Below are positions 34,752-42,469 of a stretch of DNA of 64,000 nucleotides, in pieces (the first letter of the stretch is position 1; each line of letters begins with the position of its first letter). The notes beneath the pieces are model-generated. The model was not told the DNA's origin. It saw only the letters and a program-made list of their open reading frames with translations, and made no database searches. The stretch comes from Occallatibacter riparius. GTDB taxonomy: Bacteria; Acidobacteriota; Terriglobia; Terriglobales; Acidobacteriaceae. Location: NCBI RefSeq assembly GCF_025264625.1, contig NZ_CP093313.1, positions 3,906,001 through 3,970,000 of the forward strand, in the 5' to 3' direction. Position numbers and translations under genes: made by a program.

Positions 34752-36086
34752 ATGCGACCTAACCTGAATCTGATGAAGGCCACCCTGACCGGTGCGCTCG
34801 GCGGACTTCTCTTCGGCTTCGATACTGTTGTGATTGCGGGCGCTATCGATGCCCTCGTCAACCTCTATCACCTGAGTCCGCAGTATAAGGGGTTCACTGT
34901 TGCCATCGGCCTTGTCGGCACCGTCATCGGCGCGCTCGGCGCGGGACAGATCGGGCAGCGCCTGGGCAGTCGCGAAACCCTCCGGCTCACCGCGATCCTC
35001 TACGTCATCTCCGCCGCCGGATGCGCCTTCGCCTGGAACTGGGATTCCTTCCTCGTTTTCCGCTTCATTGGCGGCCTCGGCATCGGCGCTTCCTCCGTCC
35101 TCGGCCCCGTCTACATCGCCGAGCTCTCACCTGCCAAGTGGCGCGGCCGCTTTGTCGCACTGTTCCAATTCAATGTCGTCTTTGGCATCATGCTGGCTTA
35201 CATGTCGAACTACGTCATCCGCACCATGCACCTGGGCGCAACCGAGTGGCGTTGGCAGGTGGGCGTCGCCGGCGTGCCGGCGGTCGGCTTCCTCATCATG
35301 CTCTTCGGCATTCCGCGCAGCCCGCGCTGGTCCGCCTCCCGCGACCGCATCGACGAAGCCCTTGAGGTCCTCCGCCTCATGGGCGACCCGGACCCCGAAG
35401 CCGAGCTTGCCGACATCCGCTCCGCGCTCAACGAGGAACACGCCACCGCCCACGAGCGCGTCTTCCAGTTCAAGTACCGCTTCCCCCTCTTCCTTGCTAT
35501 TTCGATAGGCGCGTTCAACCAGCTTGCCGGCATCAACGCCATCCTTTACTACATCAACGACATCTTCGCCTACGCCGGTTACAGCACCCTCTCCGGCGAT
35601 CAAAAGGCCATCGCCATCGGCGCTACCAACCTCCTCTTCACCATGATCGGCATGAGCGTCATCGACAAACTCGGCCGCAAGACGCTGCTGCTCATCGGCG
35701 CGGCCGGAACCGCCCTGTGCCTTGCCGGTGTGGCTGGCATCTTCGCCACTCATGCCCACCAGGGCATGCTCGTCTGGATCCTCGTTACTTACATCGCCTT
35801 CTTCGCGCTTTCCCAGGGAGCCGTGATCTGGGTTTACATCGGCGAAGTCTTCCCCACCTCCGTCCGCTCCAAGGGCCAGGGAGTGGGTTCGGCCAGCCAC
35901 TGGTTCATGAATGCCGCCATCGCGATGGCATTCCCCATCGTGGTCAACTCCATGAGCCCGGCTTCGCCTTTCATCTTCTTCGCGGTGATGACAGCCGTGC
36001 AGTTCTTCACTGTCCTGTTCTTCTATCCGGAGACGAAAGGCCAGACCCTGGAGGACCTGCAGCGCAAGCTCGTCCACGCTGGTTAA
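34752..36086 (+). CDS. MFS sugar porter family transporter
   Basis: A 444-aa twelve-segment transporter of the sugar porter group (XylE/GLUT-like). Family signatures are GGLLFGFDTVVIAGA in segment 1, VYIAELSPAKWRGR after segment 4, NQLAGINAILYY in segment 7, DKLGRKTLLLIG in the second-half loop, and PETKGQTLEDL at the end. It imports a monosaccharide by proton symport. Position between an XRE-cupin regulator and a class II aldolase suggests a deoxy-sugar such as fucose or rhamnose; this is inference. Confidence 0.9.
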   Translation: MRPNLNLMKATLTGALGGLLFGFDTVVIAGAIDALVNLYHLSPQYKGFTVAIGLVGTVIGALGAGQIGQRLGSRETLRLTAILYVISAAGCAFAWNWDSFLVFRFIGGLGIGASSVLGPVYIAELSPAKWRGRFVALFQFNVVFGIMLAYMSNYVIRTMHLGATEWRWQVGVAGVPAVGFLIMLFGIPRSPRWSASRDRIDEALEVLRLMGDPDPEAELADIRSALNEEHATAHERVFQFKYRFPLFLAISIGAFNQLAGINAILYYINDIFAYAGYSTLSGDQKAIAIGATNLLFTMIGMSVIDKLGRKTLLLIGAAGTALCLAGVAGIFATHAHQGMLVWILVTYIAFFALSQGAVIWVYIGEVFPTSVRSKGQGVGSASHWFMNAAIAMAFPIVVNSMSPASPFIFFAVMTAVQFFTVLFFYPETKGQTLEDLQRKLVHAG

Positions 36087-36173
36087 GCCTGTGAACCTAC
36101 ATTCCCTTGGGAACCCCGGCGCCCATTTTTGACGATGGGCTTTGGGAAGGGAGACACAACCCAGGGATGCAGC

Positions 36174-36189
36174 CGTGATCCAAATCACG
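36174..36189. promoter_or_regulatory. CRP-type palindrome upstream of the aldolase
   Basis: CGTGA-TCCAAA-TCACG: a perfect inverted repeat with the GTGA-N6-TCAC spacing of CRP/FNR-family operators, 35 nt before the aldolase start codon. Confidence 0.5.
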
Positions 36190-36223
36190 TCCCTGAACGC
36201 CTCTCCCGACGTATATGTAGGGT

Positions 36224-37099
36224 GTGAGCCCAGTTCGCGAACTCGATGCCACGCAGGTGAGGGAAGTGGTGGAAGCAGCGCTCAGCGTCCTGCGCGAACG
36301 CGAGCCCGTGCACGTCTCCCCCTCCGTTGCCGTCAACTCCTTCGAGGCTGATGGCCTGCGCGCCGAGATCATCGCCGTAGGTCGCAAGCTGTGGGAGCGC
36401 AAATACGTTGACGGCGCAGGCGGCAACATCAGTGCGCGTCTCAACTCCGAGTACGTGCTCTGCACCCCCACCATGCTCAGCAAAGGCGACCTGCAGCCGG
36501 CGGACATCTGCCTTACCGACCTCGAAGGCAACATCCTCGCCGGCGACCGCCTCCGCACCAGCGAACTGCTGCTGCACCTCGAGATCTATCGCTTCAACCC
36601 ACGCGCCCGCGCCGTCGTGCATTGCCATCCGCCGCATGCCACAGGCTTCGCCCTCACTGGCTCCGCTCCGCCCAACGGATACATGTCGGAGTTCGAGTTC
36701 TTCATCGGCCCCGTTGCCGTAGCGCCATACGAGACCCCCGGCACCCCTGGCTTCGCCGAGACCATCCGCCCCTTCGTGCACGACCACAACACGATCCTGC
36801 TCGCCAATCACGGTATCGTCTGCTGGTCTGACACCGTCACACACGCGGAGTGGCTCGCTGAGATCCTCGAGACCTACTGCACCATGTATCTGATCGCGCA
36901 GCAGGTCGGCCGTCCGCTGCTGCCCATCTCCGAGCCGAAGATGCAGGAACTGCTCGCCGCCAAACGTCGCCTCGGCTGGCCCGATGCGCGATTTAGTCCC
37001 TTTGTAGAGCCGCCGTCCCCTCCTGCCAACCCGACTGATCTCGATCACCTGGTCGAGCGCGTCCTGGCCCGCCTCGATGCGCGTGACTGCTTGCGTTAG
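36224..37099 (+). CDS. Class II aldolase/adducin-type aldolase with encapsulation-peptide-like termini
   Basis: A 291-aa protein from a GTG start. The catalytic fold spans about 45-255: GAGGNISARL, PTMLSKGDL, zinc ligands H133 and H135 (VVHCHPPH) and H196 (LANHGIV), acid E114. It resembles L-fuculose/L-rhamnulose-phosphate aldolases, which cleave to lactaldehyde and dihydroxyacetone phosphate. Both ends carry extra short amphipathic helices (residues 8-26, QVREVVEAALSVL; and 271-286, DLDHLVERVLARL) joined by Pro-rich or Ser/Val-rich linkers. These resemble targeting peptides of microcompartment enzymes. No shell protein is in the window. Confidence 0.85.
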   Translation: MSPVRELDATQVREVVEAALSVLREREPVHVSPSVAVNSFEADGLRAEIIAVGRKLWERKYVDGAGGNISARLNSEYVLCTPTMLSKGDLQPADICLTDLEGNILAGDRLRTSELLLHLEIYRFNPRARAVVHCHPPHATGFALTGSAPPNGYMSEFEFFIGPVAVAPYETPGTPGFAETIRPFVHDHNTILLANHGIVCWSDTVTHAEWLAEILETYCTMYLIAQQVGRPLLPISEPKMQELLAAKRRLGWPDARFSPFVEPPSPPANPTDLDHLVERVLARLDARDCLR

Positions 37100-37204
37100 C
37101 CCCTCGCTGACCCTCAACTATCTTCAAAATACTCGTACCCGCGTGAAGCAATCTTTAGTCAAATCAGTGTTTGCCGACACTGATCTGGGCTGGACCTTCG
37201 GATA

Positions 37205-39340
37205 ATGAGACTTCATAAAAGCAAGTTGGGCTCCTTGCGACTGAAGATCGCTTTACATGTTGTCTTCATTGCCCTCCAGATTGGGTCCATCGCCCTTCGT
37301 TCAGGCGGAGCGCAGGCACAGCCCAACCTCAATGGACGTATCACTCTGGACGTAGTGGTCACCGATGCCGCAGGCAAGCCCGTTTCCAGCTTGCAGTCTC
37401 GAGACTTCCGCATCTTCGAAGATGGTGCCGAGCGGCAGATCGCCACGTTTGCTGGACCCGACCTGCATGCGCGGGCCCAGAATGCCCCCACGCAGATGAT
37501 CATCGTCATCGACTCTCTCAATAACGGGTTCACTGAGATGGGCTTCATGCGGCAGGGACTGGTGAGGTTTCTCCGTGAGAACGATGGCCGCCTGGGGCAA
37601 CCCACTACGATTGCCCAACTCACTCCCTCCGGCATGAAGATCCTCTCTCAGCCATCGCGCGACGGCAACGCGCTGGCCAACATCGTGAACGGACTCGGAG
37701 CAACAGTTAAGCCGCGCGGACTTGATGTACTTGAACTATCCCTCAACGCTCTGGTCGCACTGGCTACCAGGGAGACAGGCGTACCGGGACGAAAGCAACT
37801 GGTCTGGCTCGGTCCTGGATGGGCTACTCCGCTGCCACCGCAGGGGGCGTTCACCAAGGCCGATGTACGCGACCAGCGCACCTACTACGCGGTCGCAGTG
37901 CAAATTGCAAAGCTACTGCGGGCCGCACGCATCGTGCTTTACGGCGGCTATTCGGGTGGCGAGTATTACAGGCGTGATTATCTGAAACCGGTGAAAAAGC
38001 TATCGGACGTGGATGCCAGGGCGCTGGCTCTGAATGTCCTGGCCATCAAGAGCGGCGGCAGAGGGGAACTGCCGCAGACCAATCGCGATAGCGTAGTCGC
38101 CGACATGTTGGATAACTTCGCCGCCGAAGCCAACACGTTCTATTCACTTTCGTTCGATCCGCCAAAGCATGCAGCCAACGAGTACCACGAAATCCGCGTG
38201 GCAGTGAACGGCGCTGGACTGACCGCACGCACCATCATCGGATACTACAGTGAGCCGGAGAACCCCTCGCCTGAGCCCGCAGTGCGCGCGACGGCCCCCG
38301 AACAAAGTCCTTCGGCAGACGAGCATACTGTCCGGAAGTTCGTCACTGTGGCGGAACTCATCGCATCACTCGACGCGCTGAAGGGCCAAAGCGACGCCGT
38401 CGCGGCCCGCGAGATCGAGCATCTCCAACTCACTGAGCGATTGAGCAGCGCAAAGTTCGCTTCACTCAGCAGCCTGATGCCCGGAGAAAAATCGAAGGCG
38501 GCATTGACGGCGCTTGTGGACTCATCTGTATTTCTCATGCCGCCGGCTAACGAGATTCCAGCTCTTGCTGCGCCTGATCTGGTCGCCCAACGACGGATCG
38601 TTTCCCTTGCCGTGAACTACCTGGGCCAGGTTGTTCCGAAGCTGCCGAACTTCTTTGCCCGGCGGACAACGGTCCGCTTTGAAGGCCTCCAGACCGTCGC
38701 CAAGAACGGAGCTGCTCCACAGGACCATCCTCCACTCCGCCGGGCGAATGAGGAGACAGTGACCGTTCTTTATCGCGATGGAAAAGAAGTGGTAGGCAAC
38801 GGTCGCGACAAGGCCGATGCGCGGCAAACCGAGCTTGTCACGCGAGGCATCTTCGGCCCGGTGCTCTCAACGGTCGTCGTGGACGCTTCCCACGGGGACA
38901 TGAAGTGGAGTCACTGGGAGACCGGGCCAAACGGGGCGATGGCAGTATTCGCATACAACGTGTCGGAGGCCCAATCGCATTACCAGGTCTCTTCCGCGGC
39001 TCTCTTGAACACCAGCGGCAGTACGGCTGGATTCATTACGGCATATCACGGAGAGATCGGGATCGACCCCGCATCGGGAACGATCCTGCGATTGGCCCTT
39101 CAAGCGGACCTGGCTCCCGGCCCGCCCCTGGATCGCGCCGACATCATGGTGGAGTATGGCGCAGTGGAGATCGGCAGCAAGGACTACATCTGCCCCTTGC
39201 GCAGCGTGTCATTTTCGTCTGAGGGATCGCCTGCGAAGAACGGCGGCCCTGCGGGCACGCGGTATGCAACTCGCCTGAACGATGTCGTGTTCGACAACTA
39301 TCACGTCTTCCGCTCGGACATGCGAATCGTGCCGGAATAG
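37205..39340 (+). CDS. Secreted VWFA-related domain protein
   Basis: A 711-aa protein with an N-terminal signal/anchor (about 14-38). A domain of the Acidobacteriota-expanded VWFA-related type follows: ITLDVVVTDAAGKPVSSLQSRDF (as LDVVVTDAAGKPV), FRIFEDGAERQI, then MIIVIDSLNN in place of a canonical DxSxS MIDAS motif, so metal binding is doubtful. The C-terminal half (about 370-711) is of unknown fold. Family members are usually extracytoplasmic with unknown roles. It stands alone between the aldolase and the convergent cupin gene. Confidence 0.78.
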   Translation: MRLHKSKLGSLRLKIALHVVFIALQIGSIALRSGGAQAQPNLNGRITLDVVVTDAAGKPVSSLQSRDFRIFEDGAERQIATFAGPDLHARAQNAPTQMIIVIDSLNNGFTEMGFMRQGLVRFLRENDGRLGQPTTIAQLTPSGMKILSQPSRDGNALANIVNGLGATVKPRGLDVLELSLNALVALATRETGVPGRKQLVWLGPGWATPLPPQGAFTKADVRDQRTYYAVAVQIAKLLRAARIVLYGGYSGGEYYRRDYLKPVKKLSDVDARALALNVLAIKSGGRGELPQTNRDSVVADMLDNFAAEANTFYSLSFDPPKHAANEYHEIRVAVNGAGLTARTIIGYYSEPENPSPEPAVRATAPEQSPSADEHTVRKFVTVAELIASLDALKGQSDAVAAREIEHLQLTERLSSAKFASLSSLMPGEKSKAALTALVDSSVFLMPPANEIPALAAPDLVAQRRIVSLAVNYLGQVVPKLPNFFARRTTVRFEGLQTVAKNGAAPQDHPPLRRANEETVTVLYRDGKEVVGNGRDKADARQTELVTRGIFGPVLSTVVVDASHGDMKWSHWETGPNGAMAVFAYNVSEAQSHYQVSSAALLNTSGSTAGFITAYHGEIGIDPASGTILRLALQADLAPGPPLDRADIMVEYGAVEIGSKDYICPLRSVSFSSEGSPAKNGGPAGTRYATRLNDVVFDNYHVFRSDMRIVPE

Positions 39341-39404
39341 GCCCGTTACCTCCGCCGGGACTTGCGCCGAAGCGGAAGCCACATCGACCTCCGCCTTGTT
39401 TTCT

Positions 39405-39974
39405 CTACTTGGGCGCCGGCCCCAGCGACACGATATCGCACCGCGAACATATCTTCTGGAACTCCGCAATGAACTCGGGACTTCCGGGCGTTGTCCGCTT
39501 CAGCAACTCATCCATCGCCGGAAACATTTGCTCGAATCCCGCCGGAGCGCCTGTGCCGATCACGTGCACCGGCACGTTCCCTCGATTGCCTTGGGCATGC
39601 GGCTTCCCGCGCGGCATCACACCCAGCGAACCGGGCCCGAGTTCGTGCCACCTACCATCGGTGTAGAGCGACAAAACTCCGTCGAGCACGTAGAACTGCT
39701 CATCGGTATTGGGATGGTAATGGTAGTGCGTCATAAATCCGGGATCTTCCCGGAACCGGCCCATCCACCAGGTCCCGTTCGTGTTCTCTCCCGTAGCCAT
39801 TAGCCGGGCCTCGCCGCCGCCCGCCAGTTTGTAGATCCGCGCATCCTCGGGGCCCGCGATCATCAGCGGCATCCCTCCCATCGGCTTCACATCTCCCATC
39901 GCAAGTGCCTCCTTTACCGGCGCTGCTCCCAGCGCGGCGATCGACGACATTTCCAGAAATCTCCTTCGGTCCAT
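39405..39974 (-). CDS. Tat-signal cupin-domain protein
   Basis: A 189-aa protein starting at ATG 39974 with AAGGAG upstream. The N-terminus MDRRRFLEMSSIAALGAAP is a twin-arginine (Tat) signal, so it is exported folded. The cupin barrel (about 65-150) shows metal-ligand histidines HYHYHPNTDEQFYVL and a second motif with PHAQGN. It could be a dioxygenase, isomerase or binding protein. It is divergent to a TetR regulator gene across 65 nt that hold a palindrome, so control by that regulator is likely. Confidence 0.8.
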   Translation of the reverse strand: MDRRRFLEMSSIAALGAAPVKEALAMGDVKPMGGMPLMIAGPEDARIYKLAGGGEARLMATGENTNGTWWMGRFREDPGFMTHYHYHPNTDEQFYVLDGVLSLYTDGRWHELGPGSLGVMPRGKPHAQGNRGNVPVHVIGTGAPAGFEQMFPAMDELLKRTTPGSPEFIAEFQKICSRCDIVSLGPAPK

Positions 39975-39991
39975 GATGCTCTCCTTGTTTA

Positions 39992-40009
39992 ATTGCACAT
40001 GTGTGCAAT
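39992..40009. promoter_or_regulatory. Candidate TetR operator between cupin and tetR genes
   Basis: ATTGCACA-TG-TGTGCAAT, perfect 8-nt arms with a 2-nt centre, midway in the divergent 65-nt gap. A TATAAT at 40023-40028 lies between it and the TetR start at 40040. Confidence 0.6.
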
Positions 40010-40039
40010 AACTGCACGCATGTATAATTAGCAGCATCG

Positions 40040-40738
40040 ATGGCCCGCGTCAACAAAAATCGTCCGCAGCCCCCCGCACCTCCTCCGGAGCCTGCAAGCT
40101 CCGGCCGCGTAGCCCAGCGCAACCGCACACGTGCGGCCATCATCGACGCCACAATGCAGCTGATGGCGGGCGGTGCCACGCCTTCCATGTCGGAGATAGC
40201 GGCCGCTGCTCAGGTGTCGCGGCGCACGCTTTACATGTATTTCCCCACGCTCGAGCAGCTGCTCATTACTGCCACACTTGGCGCGCTCACCCGCGATACG
40301 ATCGATCACGTGCTCGCCGGGTTTACCTCTCATGACCCTGCGCAGCGTGTCGAGGAACTCAGCCGTGCGCTGGGTGCTTACTCATCGCAGTCGATGCACC
40401 TGGGGCGCGCCCTGATCCGCCTTACTGTGGAGGGAACAGAACCCGCAGCGGGTGGGCCGCGGCGCGGCTATCGCCGTGTGCAATGGATCGAGCACGCTCT
40501 TGCCCCAGCGCGGCCGCTGCTCTCCGCAGACGAATTCGAGCGTCTCGTCTCTGCTTTGTGCGTTCTCATTGGCTGGGAACCCATCATTGCACTTCACGAC
40601 GTACGCTGCCTCAACCAGAAGCAGACGGACGATGTACTCGCATTTGCGGTCCGCGCCGTAGTCGAAAAGGCCCTGAGAGAAGCGACGAAACAGCCCCGCC
40701 AACCGAACCAACGTGCGTCCCGCCGCGGACAAAGTTGA
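40040..40738 (+). CDS. TetR/AcrR-family transcriptional regulator
   Basis: A 232-aa regulator. A Pro-rich N-terminal tail (about 9-20) precedes the TetR helix-turn-helix (TRAAIIDATMQLM, PSMSEIAAAAQVSRRTLYMYF; about 28-75). The C-terminal ligand-binding domain is unassigned. The TATAAT box ends 11 nt before the ATG, so the transcript has almost no leader. It probably represses itself and the divergent Tat-cupin gene through the palindrome between them. Confidence 0.88.
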   Translation: MARVNKNRPQPPAPPPEPASSGRVAQRNRTRAAIIDATMQLMAGGATPSMSEIAAAAQVSRRTLYMYFPTLEQLLITATLGALTRDTIDHVLAGFTSHDPAQRVEELSRALGAYSSQSMHLGRALIRLTVEGTEPAAGGPRRGYRRVQWIEHALAPARPLLSADEFERLVSALCVLIGWEPIIALHDVRCLNQKQTDDVLAFAVRAVVEKALREATKQPRQPNQRASRRGQS

Positions 40739-40749
40739 TGTCGGCGGCG

Positions 40750-42336
40750 TTACCGCCGCCGACCCAGCAATCGGTTGATCGCGCCCATATTGCCGATGCC
40801 CATCGCCTGCGTTACGCCAAGGTAGAGCGCTCCATAGACCGCCAGCACAACCGGCCCCACCAGCCGCGGGTCATGGAAAGGAAGCAGCCGCCTTATTCCC
40901 ACCCCCGCTAGGCCAGCGCCAATCGCCACTGCCCACAGCCGCACGATCCTGCCTGCGCCCGAGGGAACCTCGCCAATGCGCTTGTGCATACCCCGCCGCA
41001 GCAGCAGGAACTCCAGCCACCCAGCGATTCCCGCCGACAGCGTCAGTCCCGCCGTCCCCCATCGCTGATCGATTCCCAGCATCCTAGGCAGCGGAAGCGC
41101 GAACAAATACCCCAGCCCCAGCGTCAGCGCCACGCGAATCATCGCGAAGTTCAGCGGCGTCCGCGTATTTCGCAGCGCGTAGAACGCCGACGAATACAGC
41201 CGCCCCGACGTCGACGCCAGCAGTCCCACAGCCGAGCACGCCAGCACGCCCCACACGAACAGCACATCTCTATGCTGGAACTGGCCCGACCGATAAATCA
41301 GCGCAACAATGACATCGCCCAGCAGCACAAAACCCACCGCCGACGGAATCACGAAGAACGCAATCTGCTGCAATCCCGCCGTCAGCCTCTGCCGAAGCGC
41401 CGCGGAAATCTCGCTCCGCGAACCCAACTCGGCAGACATCGCTGGCAGCTCTGCAGCCGCCACGGCCATGCCGAACAAACTCACCGGCAGCGTGTACAGC
41501 GTCTGCGCGTAACCCAGCGCCGACACCGCGCCAGTCCCTAGAAAACTGGCCAGCCACGAATCGATATACGCGCTGATCTGCACCACGCCGCGGCTCAGAA
41601 ACACTGGGAAGAAGTTCTTCGCCACCGTCCGTACATGCTCGCCCGCATGCAGCCGCACCCGCAGTGGCCAAAGGAACTTCAGCACCGTGGGAACCTGCGC
41701 GGCAAACTGCAGCCCGCTGCCCACCACGGAGCCCATCGCCAGCAGCACAATCAAATCCGCGCCGCGATGACGCTGGCCGCCCCACAGCAGCGTGGCGATC
41801 ATCGCCACGTTCCACATCACCGGTGCAGCGTACGACAAAAAGAATTTGCGGTGGCTGTTCAGAATTCCCAGGCACCACGCCGACAGCACCAGCAGCGCCG
41901 CTCCCGGAAACAGAATCTGCACCAGCTTGATGGTCAGCAGCCGCTTGTCACCGTGAAAGCCCGGCGCGATCAGGTCGATCAGCCACGGCGTGGCGAAGAT
42001 CCCCACCACCGTCAGCACACTGGTGAGCAGCACCAAAATCACGAAAACCGCTTCCGCGAGTTGCGACGCCTCTTCGTGCCTGTCTTCCGCGTTCAGCCGT
42101 GCATACACCGGGATGAACGACGCGGACAGCACCCCTTCGCCAAACAGATTCTGCAGAAAATTAGGAATGCGGAACGCTGCCCGGAACGCGTCCGCCGCGT
42201 CGGTGTTGCCGAAATAATGCGCAAATACGCGGTCCCGCACCAGCCCGATCAGCCGGCTCAGCAGAATGCCCGAAGCCACGGCCATCGAATGCGCCCGTGT
42301 AGAGGATTTCTTAATCGATGTAGATTGCTCGCTCAA
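40750..42336 (-). CDS. murJ: Lipid II flippase MurJ
   Basis: A 528-aa polytopic protein of the MviN/MurJ family, which moves lipid II across the inner membrane for peptidoglycan assembly. Hallmarks include SRLIGLVRDRVFAHYFG near the N-terminus with the essential arginines, the FRAAFRIPNFLQNLFGEG stretch (DAFRAAFRIPN, LFGEG), and ASFIPVY. About fourteen hydrophobic segments follow. It is convergent with tetR (11 nt apart) and lies some 34 kb from the mur cluster at the start of the window. Confidence 0.94.
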   Translation of the reverse strand: MSEQSTSIKKSSTRAHSMAVASGILLSRLIGLVRDRVFAHYFGNTDAADAFRAAFRIPNFLQNLFGEGVLSASFIPVYARLNAEDRHEEASQLAEAVFVILVLLTSVLTVVGIFATPWLIDLIAPGFHGDKRLLTIKLVQILFPGAALLVLSAWCLGILNSHRKFFLSYAAPVMWNVAMIATLLWGGQRHRGADLIVLLAMGSVVGSGLQFAAQVPTVLKFLWPLRVRLHAGEHVRTVAKNFFPVFLSRGVVQISAYIDSWLASFLGTGAVSALGYAQTLYTLPVSLFGMAVAAAELPAMSAELGSRSEISAALRQRLTAGLQQIAFFVIPSAVGFVLLGDVIVALIYRSGQFQHRDVLFVWGVLACSAVGLLASTSGRLYSSAFYALRNTRTPLNFAMIRVALTLGLGYLFALPLPRMLGIDQRWGTAGLTLSAGIAGWLEFLLLRRGMHKRIGEVPSGAGRIVRLWAVAIGAGLAGVGIRRLLPFHDPRLVGPVVLAVYGALYLGVTQAMGIGNMGAINRLLGRRR

Positions 42337-42469
42337 AACACGATTATAGAGAGGAACCGTCAGCCGTATTCCGCCCTGCGCCAGTCACCTGATCACTTGA
42401 CCACCTGACCACTGACAACCCCACCCCTGCCGCCGTATTCTCTTGCTTCACTTTCAGTGAGGCATTCGC

